NCBI GenBank assembly: GCA_963576725.1
Contig: OY755236.1
Location: 68,542,379 to 68,606,378, forward strand
DNA: 64,000 bases
DNA from: Azorinus chamasolen
Taxonomy: Eukaryota > Mollusca > Bivalvia > Cardiida > Solecurtidae
Direction of reading: 5' to 3'
Part shown: positions 34,219-45,395 of the stretch, one piece after another
How the letters are laid out: each line of letters opens with the position of its first letter
Numbering within the stretch: the first letter of the stretch is position 1
The notes under the pieces: generated by a model
What the model was told of the DNA's origin: nothing
The model's input: only the letters and a program-made list of their open reading frames with translations
Databases searched by the model: none
Made by a program: the position numbers and the translations under genes

Positions 34219-35376
34219 CACTGGCACTTGATCGAAAAAGACTATAGTTTATTTATAGCAACTAGTACATTAATACACTACATGGTGCGGCAGCCGATTC
34301 TCCCCCTGTTCCGTTCCGGCGGAAATTTCCGATATAAAATGCAGATCAACGTGAAATCTACTCAGCAGTCGGGAAGGAAAGACATTTATCTATGTAGAAA
34401 CGGTAAGTTCTTGTCCATAAACAAGCATCTATCTAAAATATTTGATGATATTTTGAGGAGAAAATGGTGTTTGATTTTGTCGCCGTTTTCCTTCCTAGTC
34501 AACTTCCGGTTTGAGCGACCTTCAACTATCTCGGTTGAAACGGGTGTTTTCATTGGACAAATCAGAGAGGTGTGTCAAGCGTTGTTGTTCCCGCGGTCTG
34601 TCAAATATTTGTCTTTAAAATGCAAATGTTGGCAATAAAACCATCTTAGAAGGCCACAACTTTGTGGTTACTGGTCATTATGACGAGGCTACTGAGGGAT
34701 GATGATGCAATTGGGCTATGTCCGTCAGAATGTTTTGCGAACGGATGTTTTGTTATTTGATAAAGTTTCAATGTTATCAAAGAAAGACGCGCTCATGACG
34801 TCATTTGGTGACGTCATGACATTTAAAGTAACGACTCAACGTAACCATGACGCTGGATTAACATTGTTCTCTTTGATTTTATGCCTGAATGGATGTAACA
34901 AAAATGTGACGAGTATTTTGACATGACAATCTTTGAAAAAGGCCCTTAGTGGTCAAAATGTTAGATCAGAGCTGTTCAAGTATTTATGTTTACATGTAGT
35001 TTGACTTCGAGCAGACAGTCGAAATAACCGGGTCATTGTCAACCAATCAAATGGCTCGTAACAATTTCTCGGGGTCAGAGGAGGTCACCGGAAGTTAACA
35101 CGGAATGAAAGTCCTGACAAATCAACTCTGTCAATTTCTCCCTGAAATATCATCAAATAGCTTCGATAGAGGTTTGTTAATGGACAAGAACTGACCATTT
35201 CTACAGAGATAAATGTCTTTTCTTCCCGGCTGCTGGGTAGATTTCGCGTTGATCTGCGTTTTATATCGGAAATTTACTCCGGTACGAAACAATAGACGAA
35301 TCGGCTGCCGCACCATGTATATGATATAACTATTATATTACACAACTATATAGTCTATTTCGATCAAGTGCCAGTG
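34219..35376. mobile_element. 1158-bp hAT-like element with ~245-bp inverted repeats
   Basis: Ends CACTGGCACTTGATCGAAA and its complement, flanked by a perfect 8-bp duplication AGCTGACA (34211-34218 and 35377-35384). The inverted repeats run about 34219-34464 and 35131-35376 and are roughly 80-85 percent alike by eye. 8-bp duplications are typical of the hAT and P superfamilies. No transposase frame is present, so it is non-autonomous. It sits inside the 3' part of the LINE fragment. ORF-like stretches in each arm are repeat shadows. Confidence 0.9.
34796..34816. promoter_or_regulatory. Two full cAMP response elements
   Basis: Two perfect TGACGTCA palindromes, 34796-34803 and 34809-34816, starts 13 bp apart, in the unique centre of the hAT-like element and about 6.8 kb upstream of PRKAR1. 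TGACGTCA is the established CREB/ATF consensus; occupancy is unknown. Confidence 0.5.
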
Positions 35377-35460
35377 AGCTGACAGTAGAGGAGACAGAAG
35401 TATCCTAGAGTCAGAAGAGGAACTATGTAACTATTTAACAAGAGAAACATAATACAGAAA
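35377..35460 (+). pseudogene. LINE 3' end resumed after the insertion
   Basis: AGCTGACAGTAGAGGAGACA follows the second copy of the 8-bp duplication; joined to 34218 it restores an uninterrupted 3' flank. Confidence 0.6.
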
Positions 35461-35576
35461 TCATGAGTAATATTCTTAAACCTTCACCTCATTAATATTT
35501 TCAGAATACTCTCCAAATCCAAACTAAATCATATTTAGTGTCAATAGACCCACGATCACAACCTATATGTATGAGT

Positions 35577-35756
35577 CACTGAACCCCTCTAAACCGGTGT
35601 TGTATTAAAGAACAAAATAGGTCTTTTTAGGCATGTAGCTGCTTGATATAGAGTGAAATTCATGCAGAAATATCCCAGTGCAATAAGCTTCCACCTGTAT
35701 AAAAGATCGATTTTGATACTAATGTTTAGGTCCGGGTTAGTAGGGTTTTACTGTAT
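35577..35756. mobile_element. Family D MITE, decayed
   Basis: GAACCCCTCTAAACCGGTG, GCATGTAGCTGCTTGATATA, CAATAAGCTTCCACCTGTAT, GGTTAGTAGGGTTTTACTG. Confidence 0.65.
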
Positions 35757-36669
35757 AACACTGAACAAACGAACCCGTTATCACGCTTGTTCCATGATTG
35801 ATATTTATAATTGATATTTACATTCGACTACAGATCAAAACCTTGCATATGAAATTTTGTAAGTTGAGAAGTTCGCTCGCCTCGTCAACAGTATTTATTC
35901 ATTATGCTCCGTAACCTGTCAGTCATATGGTGAGTCATTCGTTTATCCGGCCGTATAGATAGATAGATTTATTTCAACATAAAATTTACCATCACATGGC
36001 AATCTGTTATTAAAACATACATTTTAAACTAACAACAATATGTATGATTTTAAAAAGTCCATGTAAATCAACATTATATGCCATGGATGACACAAAAAAG
36101 AGTAATAGATACTCTTATTTCCATTGTGGTCCTTAACATATAGCATTGGTGTATGACATAGGAATTAAGGTATGTCCCGAGAATAGCAAGTGTCCAACTA
36201 TTTGTTTACAAACTTTTGCTCATCAAACCTTGCTTTGTCTATACGTATAAAGGAATGGATTCCAACTGCGATAGTTTTGTATAGAATTATGAAATGTTTG
36301 TTCCTTGTATACTTTATAGTAGAAACTGTTTGTGTCTAAATCCAAAGGCATACTTGACTAAATTTAGTTCAAGCTTTAATAGGTGAGCTGCAGAAGCGTG
36401 CTCTAGTAATTTTCTGATATAAAAGTGAAGTAGAAAACCGTGTGTATACAATGCCGATAACATTTGTTTTCTTTTTCTTATGCGTCCAACTCCTCTGGCA
36501 CTTTGTTCAGATTTGTTTTAAAGGCAGAGATCGGAATTTCATTCTGCAAAATTACTTAACAATTGACATTCATGAAGGACATGCGTATGCCAAAACATTA
36601 CAATTGTCACAAGAAATTATATTATAAAAGTCAAGGTTTAATAATAATATACATATTTTGAAGTTTAGC
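35757..36669. other. Unique sequence, no confirmed gene
   Basis: No MITE recognised. A 61-codon plus-strand ORF (36442-36627) begins MYTMPITFVFFFLCVQLLWH, signal-peptide-like, with TATAAAA about 20 bp upstream; no homologue is known to me and AT-rich chance is likely. Confidence 0.4.
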
Positions 36670-36805
36670 TTTTTTAATTTTTGTCTCGGAAATAACTTAA
36701 AGTGCTGGAATATCTGACGGGAAACACGCAGTTGCCAATATCGTTCATGAGCTAGTTTCTCGCTAGATATTCCCACCCATGGAATTTTGATCGAGACAAA
36801 AAATG
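36670..36805. repeat. Small foldback
   Basis: TTTTTGTCTCGGAAATAACT at left and GATCGAGACAAAAAATG at right; inner GGAATATCTGACGGGAAAC versus GCTAGATATTCCCACCC. Confidence 0.6.
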
Positions 36806-36861
36806 AAGCCAGATATTGACATGTATAGATAAAAATTAAGTCTTACATTTTTATAATCAAA

Positions 36862-37072
36862 CAGAGCTACAGATAAAGATGCGTACCCAAATACTAAACT
36901 CGTTATTTCTCTACCAAACGCTATACATTGTATACTGTGACCAATCTCCAGAATCGAGGCGATTCTAAAGAGTGGCCACAGTATAGGGTTTGGTGGAGAA
37001 ATAAAGGAGATATTCTTGAAAATGATTTAATTTACGCATCTTACTAGTATGGGCCTCTGATCAAATTTAAAG
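36862..37072. mobile_element. Family E element, model copy
   Basis: AGAGCTACAGATAAAGATGC to CGCATCTTACTAGTATGGGC. Hairpin ATTTCTCTACCAAACGCTAT, tip near CAGAATCGAGGCGATTCTA. The right end contains AAATGATTTAATTTACGCAT, the uninterrupted TTAA site hit by family B in other copies. Confidence 0.85.
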
Positions 37073-37436
37073 TTGTACTAGTAGGTGTTTTAGCGCGATT
37101 ATGCGTTTCGTGAATAAAAATTACTGAATCAATGGCATCCTTCGATAACAACTGATCATGGATATGTGCCTTAAATAGGTCTTAAGTTGTGTTGGCACAG
37201 CATCTACTTAAAATAGTGATTTAGGAGTGCAGGCCGATTTTGTTGTTTTTACAATGCAGGCGTATACACGTTGGCCTAATGGAACTAACAATGTGGAAAC
37301 ACACATGTCCTACTGACATAATTCTAATCTAGAAACCTTTTATATTAATTTTTATTTTCTTAAACTATAGATATACATTGTATATGCTTTTCTTCTGACA
37401 CGTGCAATATTGCCAAAGTTTATAGTTTACGTTACT
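37073..37436. other. No recognised feature
   Basis: AT-rich intergenic sequence; no repeat or coding motif seen. Confidence 0.5.
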
Positions 37437-37439
37437 CTG

Positions 37440-37670
37440 TTTAAACCCTTTACTCCGTATGAGCGCCTTTTCACGCCTAAAGTTACAAACAGAGTAGAGT
37501 CAGGCCAGACGGCTCTGTCTGGATAGGACCTGTTCTGTATTTACTTATGAACTTATATAGATATAATTCTACAGGTTCTGCCATGGTACAGTATTTCTGC
37601 CCTCATATTTCCAGTATAAAAATCAGATAATCAATATCCATCTTGTCAATATTTTTACTAAATGTCCAAG
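37440..37670 (-). mobile_element. Family A MITE
   Basis: TTTAAACCCTTTACTCCGTA, AACAGAGTAGAGTCAGGCC, CTATTACTTATGAACTTATA-type right half; tip deleted. Confidence 0.75.
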
Positions 37671-37901
37671 AGATATATTAATATAGTCATTATTGGGAGA
37701 CTCTTGCCACATAAGTATTGATTTCTCGATCCTAGAGACACCTTTTTGTAGTATCTGTCTATCGACTAGTTATGTGAATGACTTTCATGTTGACAGATTG
37801 TATATACTATATATAATAGTGTTAACTTCCCAAAGTGATACTATTCACCCATAAATCCCACACATTCCCTATTTGCTGTTTTGTAGCAATACTTTACATC
37901 T

Positions 37902-38137
37902 ATAACCATTTACTCCATGAATATTCATTTAAGAAATAATGACATCGTGGATATTAATGACCCCTCCCATTAATTGTTATAAAGCACATGGACACAGGAA
38001 TGTTGAATCGTGGTAGAAACTGTAGAATCATAATCTATATCATAAGCAAACAGAGCAGACCCTGATCAAACGGGTCCAACTGAGTTGGGTCTAATCTGTT
38101 TGCAATGACGTAGAAAGGTGTAGTTATGGAGTAAAGA
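37902..38137 (+). mobile_element. Family A MITE
   Basis: ACCATTTACTCCATGAATAT, TTTAAGAAATAATGACATCG, GCAAACAGAGCAGACCCTGA, ATGGAGTAAAGAT. Confidence 0.85.
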
Positions 38138-38195
38138 TATAATAATGTATGCAGTGTGTTATTCGTTCAACTAATAACTGTTGCAGTTACTGTTA

Positions 38196-38492
38196 CTTGT
38201 TACAGCTACTGTTAGTGTTATTATACAATATATTACATACTTACAGCTACTATCAGTGTTATTATACAATATATTACATACTTACAGCTACTGTTAGTGT
38301 TATTATACAATATATTACATACTTACAGCTACTGTCAGTGTTATTATACAATATATTACATACTTACAGCTACTGTTAGTGTTATTATACAATATATTAC
38401 ATACTTACAGCTACTGTTAGTGTTATTATACAATATATTACATACTTACAGCCACTATTAGTGTTATTATACAATATATTATATACTTTTTT
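38196..38492. repeat. 41-bp tandem repeat, ~7 copies
   Basis: Unit ACTTACAGCTACTGTTAGTG TTATTATACAATATATTACA T. Copies are nearly identical (only TTA/TCA and GCTACT/GCCACT changes), implying recent expansion. Confidence 0.95.
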
Positions 38493-38629
38493 GATATGGT
38501 ATTAGTAGTGTGTTACAGTGATTGTATTATTTAAATATCACTACATTTATTGTTGCTATCATTGTTATACGGCTGTTGCTACTGCTGTGTTACTGCCATT
38601 TTTACTGTTATTATTAATGCTATTTATAT

Positions 38630-38826
38630 TACAGAGCAACATATAAAGGTGCGTACTCAAATACTGAAATCGTCATTTCTCCACCAAACCATATGTTGTG
38701 ACCACTCTTTAAAATCGTCTCTTCGATACGATTCTAAAGAGCGGTCACAACATACGCTTCAAATGGTGGAGAAATAAAGGAGTTATTGAATACGTTTTAA
38801 TTTACGCATCTTATCTAGACCTCTGT
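38630..38826. mobile_element. Family E element
   Basis: AGAGCAACATATAAAGGTGC, TCTCCACCAAACCATATGTT, hairpin tip CGTCTCTTCGATACG, AATTTACGCATCTTATCTAG ACCTCTG. Confidence 0.88.
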
Positions 38827-39157
38827 TTATTACATAAATATGTACTTTTACAGTTACTTACTGTTATAATTATTGATACATATTCTGACTTTTTATTTGA
38901 TTTTATTGTTACATTTACCGTAACAACTATACTACATTTTCACTGAACATGTAACACTGAACTCCGTAAATACTGATTTATTCGTTCGTAGTGCTACTGT
39001 ACTAGCTTATGGTTAACTATATTGTTATTGTTACTGCATTTGTTACTAATACTAGTTTAATTTTAGTTAGTATTTTTCTTTTACTTTGCTGCTGTCATTA
39101 TTGCATTGCCATGGTTACATAATCATTATTGTGTAAGTGTAATCGAATTTGTAATTT
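38827..39157. other. No recognised feature
   Basis: AT-rich with many TTACTG/ACTGTT words; no gene or MITE seen. Confidence 0.5.
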
Positions 39158-39432
39158 TTAGGGTTTCGGCTTTTGCCGAAATCCTTATAAAATGGATTGC
39201 GACTCACGAGCGCTACCTAGCGGGAATCCCCCTAAGAGAATACGCGCATGTGCAGTGCTTGGCTTGCAATCCGGTTCCGGAATCTTACAAAATATTTATA
39301 ATGAAATATGGAAGGTGGATCCATTAGCAAACAGAGCATACCCTGAATCTATGGGAGCGAGCTGTCTGATCTGGGTCGAATCTATTTGCAGATGCATGAA
39401 AACAAGTTTATATGGGGAAATTAAGGGTTAAA
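39158..39432 (+). repeat. Unknown GC-richer fragment joined to a family A2 tail
   Basis: GGTTTCGGCTTTTGCCGAAA palindrome and GCGCTACCTAGCGGGAATCC (39158-39290), then TAATGAAATATGGAAGGTGG of A2 with a decayed hairpin to 39432. Confidence 0.55.
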
Positions 39433-39544
39433 TAGACTTCTTCTGTTCTTTACGTCCTTTACAGTATAAAGGTTACAGCGCACTGGTGGTCAGTAGTGCA
39501 GGGCAACTGTTACATCATGCTAAAATCTCTAGAGGTCATACGCT

Positions 39545-39760
39545 TAACTCTTTGCACGCTAGCGGCGAAACTGTGATTACCTATGCAAACAGTTTGGATC
39601 CAGATGAGAGGCCACATAATTCTGCGTCTCATCAGGATCCAAACTGTTTGTCATCTTAATCATATTTTTGCATAAAATGAAAGAAAGTTTATTGAAGAAC
39701 TGAAGCAGACGTCAATTGTTGCAAACGAAACATCACTCAGCATTATAAGGATTAAGCAAG
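39545..39760. mobile_element. Family G element, best copy
   Basis: ACTCTTTGCACGCTAGCGGC, hairpin GCAAACAGTTTGGATCCAGA to GTCTCATCAGGATCCAAACT GTTTGTC. The arms show the CCAGATGAGA versus CCTGATGAGA asymmetry also found in A and B. Confidence 0.75.
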
Positions 39761-39769
39761 CTGTAGAGA

Positions 39770-39960
39770 TCTGTAATATCGTCTGCTTCAGGTTTGTCAT
39801 CATTTGAATTTCTAAAAGATCAGTTTTAGGCATTTTGACCTAAGGCAAAATTGTCACAAGTTGTAAACAGTTTAGATTTTGGTCAGACAGTTACTTGGTA
39901 TTAGATCTGAATCCAAACAGGGTGTCCCACTTTGCCAGCCTTTATTGTTTAAGTAGCTTG
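39770..39960. repeat. Family G remnant
   Basis: GTAAACAGTTTAGATTTTGG and AGATCTGAATCCAAACAGGG arms. Confidence 0.5.
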
Positions 39961-40136
39961 GATGGTAGTATTAACAATTACTATTAAAAGGAAACAAGGG
40001 TTTTTGTATCCTTTATATTATTAAAAAATCATTAAAATGAAAAAAAAGGAGAAAGGCAAACAAAATGAGACAAAGCACTTTCTTATCTTTTAATTTATAT
40101 ACATTTCATCATTTATTGATTTACGTGTCAGGCTTA

Positions 40137-40170
40137 TAGTATCTTATAGTGTCTTATAGTATCTTATAGT
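40137..40170. repeat. ATCTTATAGT short tandem
   Basis: TATCTTATAGTGTCTTATAG repeated about three times. Confidence 0.7.
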
Positions 40171-40194
40171 AATGTATGTAATTTATTTCTAATT

Positions 40195-40400
40195 CATATC
40201 ATTTATTTCTATGACGCCGGTTACTGATCAGGGTCTGTAGTGTTTAGTACAGCACTAACTGTAATTTGCATGTATGACTATAATTTATTTTTAATTATAT
40301 CATTTATTGATATACTTGTTACATGTATGATGCTGCAAATAGCAAAGACCCTGGCCAGTTGTGGTAACTGATCGGGGTATGTATTGTTTGCAGCACAGAC
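40195..40400. repeat. MITE hairpin remnants
   Basis: GATCAGGGTCTGTAGTGTTT and AAATAGCAAAGACCCTGGCC / TGATCGGGGTATGTATTGTT; elements not definable. Confidence 0.45.
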
Positions 40401-40559
40401 TCACAAATTGACCCTGAACAGACTCACACTCGCAGTCTCCTCAGGAAGAAGTAAGAAAATACAACACAATCACACAAAAAGACAAGGTATATGCATGGAT
40501 AAACTATTAAGGGTCTTTTCTGTTTGCAAAAGCACAGAAAGGCTTATTTTGCTCAGACA

Positions 40560-40830
40560 AATTGTACCCGATATGGAACCCTGAAATCGTCTTCACTATA
40601 TAATATAAAGTGAAACAATATTATGTGTCTAACAACCCATATACTAATGGGAGGTTTTACTTCAAATTTTCACCCATGATAAGCTGTCAACCTTAATGTG
40701 AAGATTTTCTTAAAGAATGTAATTATTGCTCTGACCATTTTACCAGAGTTATGGGACTCTGAAATTTTCTTCACTGTATAACACATAGTCAAAAGTGCTT
40801 GATATAGAGACACTATTGTTAGGGGGAGTG
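40560..40830. repeat. Diverged direct repeats
   Basis: CCTGAAATCGTCTTCACTAT and CTCTGAAATTTTCTTCACTG, each preceded by a TACCxGAxxTATGG-like stretch, ~180 bp apart. Confidence 0.45.
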
Positions 40831-41540
40831 GTGCATCAGAAACAATTTTCTAGTTAATTTTATTTTCCCTGTTGTATCCTGCCATGCTAAGTTGAAATAT
40901 ATTTGTTACTTTATAATTTGTCATATTGTTAATATCACCCCACAGTATATTTGGCAATTATTGTGTAGGGTATTTAGAATCATAAGGAATATGTCTAAAA
41001 TTGGTGGAAGTGTATATATGGATAAGTGAATGATGCTTGCTAATTACTGTTATGGTCCACCAGATAGTAGCAGAAGTATGACCCTTACTTTCAAATAATG
41101 CAGTGATGGCTCTATACTTCAGTAAACATCAATTTTGGCTCTATTGGCACAAAGTGGCAAGTTGAGCTATTGGAATCGCACTGTGTGTGACATGTTCATA
41201 AAAACATTCTTTAAATGTCTTCCAAACTACCGACATGATTTTCAGAAAAATCCACAGCAAACAATCAATATAATAAATATATATTATGTCCGAAACCTTC
41301 AGTACTGTCAGTACTTTGATTATTATTAATTTTAATTATATTTTCTTCCAGTAATTATAATAATTTTAAATATTAGCTTCTGAACTATAGTAACACATGT
41401 GTGACTCTAAGCTGTGTGTAATGCAAAAAGAGTATCTGTTTGGGTTTATCTTACAAGTGATGATAGACATTGATAATAGATTTCAGAGGCTCTACAAGTT
41501 ATCTTGAGACGACCCCTATTTGTACACAACTTTTCTTAAC

Positions 41541-41632
41541 GGCGTTTTCATTGGATTCCCAAATTAGTCTATTGTCCAATTACAGCGTTTGTAACAAATT
41601 ACGGGAGGTCACTATCCACACACACCATAAAC
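41541..41632 (+). promoter_or_regulatory. PRKAR1 proximal promoter / 5' UTR
   Basis: About 90 bp upstream of the ATG, less AT-rich than surroundings. It contains ATTGG at 41550-41554 (inverted CCAAT) and CCAAT at 41576-41580, spaced about 26 bp. No TATA box. Fits a CCAAT-type housekeeping promoter, but no transcription start can be read. Confidence 0.4.
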
Positions 41633-41797
41633 ATGGCAGCAAATTCGGACGAGGAGCAAAGTTTGCGTGAATGTGAAAATTATGTGCAGAAACATAATGT
41701 GCAACAATTACTAAAGGAATGCATTGTACAGCTTTGCATCAACCGACCCGATAACCCGGTTTCGTTCCTGCGGGAATACTTCGAGCGCCTCGAGAAG
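41633..41797 (+). CDS. PRKAR1A: PKA type I regulatory subunit, first coding exon
   Basis: The R subunit holds the PKA catalytic subunit inactive until cAMP binds. This exon encodes residues 1-55, [20 protein letters not shown] and onward to REYFERLEK, then donor GTAAGC, phase 0. It is the N-terminal dimerisation/docking domain that pairs two R subunits and binds AKAP anchoring proteins. C14 and C35 have the 21-residue spacing of the RI-alpha inter-chain disulfide cysteines (C17 and C38 in mammals). An extra C30 is present. The vertebrate first coding exon also ends near RLEK. Start ATG is in context AAACATGGC. Downstream exons (pseudosubstrate RRGAI-type motif and two cAMP-binding domains) were not found in the window, so the gene is incomplete here. 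Confidence 0.95.
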
Positions 41798-42177
41798 GTA
41801 AGCAATGATAACCTAGTGGGTGGGGTAGCAAAGCTACATCCTAAGTATTGACACGGATTTCGGGCTGATAACACGTTCATATGCTATGACAGCTCTTGAA
41901 TAACATTTCAAAGAAATGTTTGACTGAAGCGAACATGAAAAATACTACAGAAACCTATACGATCTTCACTTTATAATGAATTTATTCCAAATTTTGTGAG
42001 TCGCTCTAGATAATAATCACTTAAAAGTTTTGTAAATTTTGCGGGATCAAGCAGAATTTGTTTATACTTTGACTTTTGTTTAAGTCCAATGTCATGATAT
42101 TATTTATGGCCATGACAACATCATGTGAATCTTTCAACAATTTTATTTTCAGACTTTTGTTATGCCCTTGTTTCCGT

Positions 42178-42371
42178 ACAACGCTGAATTTTCAAATGGA
42201 CTATAGCAAAATTCAAATAGGTCAAGATTACGTTGAATATTTAGGGATTTTCTATAGAAAAGTGTAACATGATAAACAGTGCAGATCCCAATGAGGGATT
42301 TCCACTAGGAGTACTCTCATCTGAGTCTACACTGCTTGCAAAGGAAATTAGTGACTCATTTCCCACATTTC
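42178..42371 (-). mobile_element. Family H MITE
   Basis: CTGAATTTTCAAATGGACTA, AAACAGTGCAGATCCCAATG, tip ACTAGGAGTACTCTCA, GTGACTCATTTCCCACATTT. Confidence 0.7.
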
Positions 42372-42496
42372 TGTGCCATATGGCTTGTCCAACTTACACA
42401 GTAACCCAGTGTCTACCAACATATATCATTGAAAACTTGGTCTGGCTTGTTAAATTTGTGACATGAGAGTATCAAAATACTGATTATGTAGTATAT

Positions 42497-42762
42497 TAAC
42501 CTTTTACCCCATAAATACACCTTTATATGCCTTTGTAAACAGAGTAAATCCAGATCAGACTTCTCCAGTAGGAGCCATCTGATCAGGATCTGCTCTGTTT
42601 ACTTAATATTGAATAATATAGATATATTTCTACAATGTTACCAAGGTGGAAACTCTTTTGCTGTTATGCTATATTAAATAGTAAGCTTATGATCAATATG
42701 CATACAAGCCAATGAAGCCATCCATACATACATTAAATATTGATGGAGTAAAGGATTAATAG
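42497..42762 (-). mobile_element. Family A MITE
   Basis: TTAACCTTTTACCCCATAAA, GTAAACAGAGTAAATCCAGA, TCCAGTAGGAGCCATCTGAT, GATGGAGTAAAGGATTAA. Confidence 0.8.
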
Positions 42763-43209
42763 AATATGACTATAAATGATATTAGATGGATCTGTATATT
42801 CACACCACAGAATAGTGCATCTCAGATTATGTTATAGACATTGCCTAAAACATGGAAGTTTGTTTACAAAACACTCTTGACTAATTTTTGAACTTGCAAC
42901 AGAAGTATTTGGCAGTCTAGTGAAAGGTGTATTTTAACAGACAAATTTGTCTTAGTTTCAATGTGTTATAAGTCGCACATTACGATACAAGAAAATTGCA
43001 TGAAAGGTCGGAAAATGCCACAATCAAGTGTTAATACTGCTGATAAATAATGAGATGGAAAAAGATATGAAAGCTACTGGTGATAGGATATGATGAATAA
43101 AAGTTGCGATCGTGAAAAAATGCTTTTTCAGTAATACAATTTCAAAATGCAAATTCATGGAATTGAAAAGTCTTTCAAAGTTCAAAAGGATTCTGATACA
43201 AACAGCAAC
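42763..43209. other. No recognised feature
   Basis: AT-rich intron sequence without recognised repeats or exons. Confidence 0.5.
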
Positions 43210-43421
43210 TACAGTAGAACCTCTCTATAAAGGCCACTAAATTACATCAAGTATTTTGTGTTAAAGGCAGGTGGCTGCTTTCAAAAAGCAAGGTGAAAGT
43301 AAAACAGAACACTCCTATAGGAGCGTTCTGTTTTACTTTCACCTTGCTTTAAGCAGTCACCTGCCCTAAATACCAACTAATCAACACAATTTGGTGGCCG
43401 TTATAGAGAGGTTTTACTGTA
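43210..43421. mobile_element. Family D MITE, model copy
   Basis: TA CAGTAGAACCTCTCTATAAA to AGAGAGGTTTTACTG TA. Hairpin AGCAAGGTGAAAGTAAAACA with tip ACTCCTATAGGAGCG; outer CAGGTGGCTGCTT and AAGCAGTCACCTG. Confidence 0.93.
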
Positions 43422-43653
43422 CCTATTTTTGTTGCCAAAGATTGAACTCACCAATAGATTAATGAGCCAAATGTTCAGGAAGGGCTTTCATTCATGGATG
43501 ATACAAAATAGACTTATTCCAGGAAGACAAGAATAAATGGAAAACATGTCAAGTTTAAATATTTTAGTAAATCCAAAATGTAAGCATAATGCTCTGTTGC
43601 TGTACCAATTAACCCTTTCCCTGTAATTGTAACACCCTATGGCTTTTGCTGGT

Positions 43654-43912
43654 TTAACCCTTTCCCTGTTCTATGTTTATTCCAAATTTAGATACCTACT
43701 GAATATTCATGGACAAAATAGTTCTAATGAAATACGGAAAGTGGCATGGTACACTGTAGCCATTTTAGAAAGTAAAGAAACAGATCTTTCCAATTCTATT
43801 AGCAAACAGAGCAGACCCTGATCAGACTGCTTCTATAGGAGCTGTCTGATCTGGGTCTTAGCACTATGTTTGCAAATGCGTGAAAAAGCTTTTATGTGAA
43901 TGAAAGGATTGA
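43654..43912 (+). mobile_element. Family A2 MITE
   Basis: TTAACCCTTTCCCTGTTCTA, ATACCTACTGAATATTCATG, GCAAACAGAGCAGACCCTGA, tip GCTTCTATAGGAGC, AATGAAAGGATTGAA. Confidence 0.88.
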
Positions 43913-44023
43913 ACAAATTGTGTCCAAAGTGTGTAAAAAGTGTGTGAGTACAAACTTCATTTATAATTATCGCTGGAAATGTGAAAATCATTGTTTATGT
44001 TATAGCTGATGTTCTTTTCCTCT

Positions 44024-44327
44024 TAACCCTTAACTTCATATAAAAGTGTTTTCATGCATATGCAAACAGAGTAGACCCAGATCAGATGACTCCTATAGGA
44101 GCCGTCTGATCAGGGTCTGCTCTGTTTGCTAATGGAATTTGATAGACATATCATAAAAGCAAACAGAGTTGACTCTGATCAGATGTTCCAACAGGAGCCG
44201 TCTGATCTGTGTCTTCCCAGTTTGCAAAGGCATAGAAAGGTGTATTTATGGAGTAAAGGTTTAATAAATATTAATGATGTCAATTTTTCTTACATGAATA
44301 TTCAACAGGGAAGCAGTTACAAAGAAC
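44024..44327 (-). mobile_element. Family A MITE with a second half-copy, two hairpins in tandem
   Basis: TTAACCCTTAACTTCATATA; hairpin 44061-44129, tip GACTCCTATAGGAGCC; then a forward half (44155-44264) with its own hairpin and ATGGAGTAAAGGTTTAA; outer tail TTCTTACATGAATATTCAAC. Confidence 0.8.
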
Positions 44328-44847
44328 CTCTTTTTATGGCTTTGAGCTTTACAGTGTAGTTCTGTACATGTAAATAGGATATTTAGACTTTCTATTTGCA
44401 CTTGCTTTTAACTGTTGCTTTAATCTAGAACCAACAGTTAGTCTTACTCGAGATTCTCCTGTTTTATGTTTGTAGCAGTTGAACAGCAACAGAATTATGA
44501 ACCGCTCATAGATTGTCAGGGTGTTCTTTTGATTTATGTTCCATTACTTTGATGTTTTTGGGGTGTTTGCTAAAATGGTTTTCTGTTACAGTTCTTAAAG
44601 TTATTTGTTCTCCCATCGAAGATTTCGACAGTTAGGATCCTGATGAGAGGCTGAGTGGCTAGGCATCTTATCTAGATCAAGACTATAAGCATATAATAGA
44701 GTAGCTGCTAGCATGCAAAGAGCTAAGACCAGAAAGCAATTAACAATTTTCCTAGATAGTTTTCTGACACAGTTATGCCATACATCTGCTGGCCTACTAA
44801 AGTAGAAATGTAGGAAGCCTCATTTGGTAATCTGTGAAATTGAAGAA
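44328..44847. other. Little recognised
   Basis: Contains a family G scrap at 44625-44690 (AGTTAGGATCCTGATGAGAG); otherwise unassigned intron. Confidence 0.5.
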
Positions 44848-45217
44848 CTGGCACTAGATGGAAAAGACTAGTATATTTATAACATCTAAGACTATTACAT
44901 TGATATATGTATTAATCACATGTATAGGTGTCATAAATAGACTATCCCTTTCCCTCATAATAAACGTGTTTTCACGCATCTGCAAACAGAGCAGACTCAG
45001 ATCAGACAGCTCCTATAGGAGCCGTCTGATCAGGGTCTGCTCTGTTTGCTAATGGAATTAGATAGATCTGTTTCTATACTTGATAAAATGGCTACAATTT
45101 TCCACCTTCCGTATTTCATTATAACTATTTTGTTCATGAATATTCAGTAGGTATTGAAATTTGTAATAAGCATAAAACAGGGAAAGGGCTATAGTCTTTT
45201 TCTATCTAGTGCCAGTG
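44848..45217. mobile_element. Short relative of the 34219 hAT-like element, with nested MITE
   Basis: Left end ACTGGCACTAGATGGAAAAG and right end complement CTAGTGCCAGTG match the termini of the element at 34219. A family A2 MITE (44940-45191) occupies the middle. No target duplication could be read. Confidence 0.65.
44940..45191 (-). mobile_element. Family A2 MITE nested in the hAT-like relative
   Basis: CCCTTTCCCTCATAATAAAC, hairpin with tip AGCTCCTATAGGAGCC, TTCATGAATATTCAGTAGGT, AACAGGGAAAGGG. Confidence 0.88.
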
Positions 45218-45229
45218 GTACAAATAGCC

Positions 45230-45392
45230 CAAATAAGATGCGTAAATTTAAAACAATTTTAAGAATAACCCAGTGTTGTGACCACTCTTTGAGACCATTC
45301 TAAAGAGTTGTCGTAACAGTGATAAGACTAGGTGAGATGGAGAAATGACGATTTCAGTGTTTGAATAGGCATCTGTATCTGTTGCTCTGCAT
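45230..45392. mobile_element. Family E element
   Basis: AATAAGATGCGTAAATTTAA, GTTGTGACCACTCTTTGAGA, GGAGAAATGACGATTTCAGT, ATCTGTTGCTCTGCATG. Confidence 0.8.
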
Positions 45393-45395
45393 GTA

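Noticed and set aside
34228..34638. 136-codon ORF resembling the minus-strand ORF at 35131-35316, as a conserved protein pair
   Set aside because: The similarity arises because the two lie in the inverted arms of one transposon.
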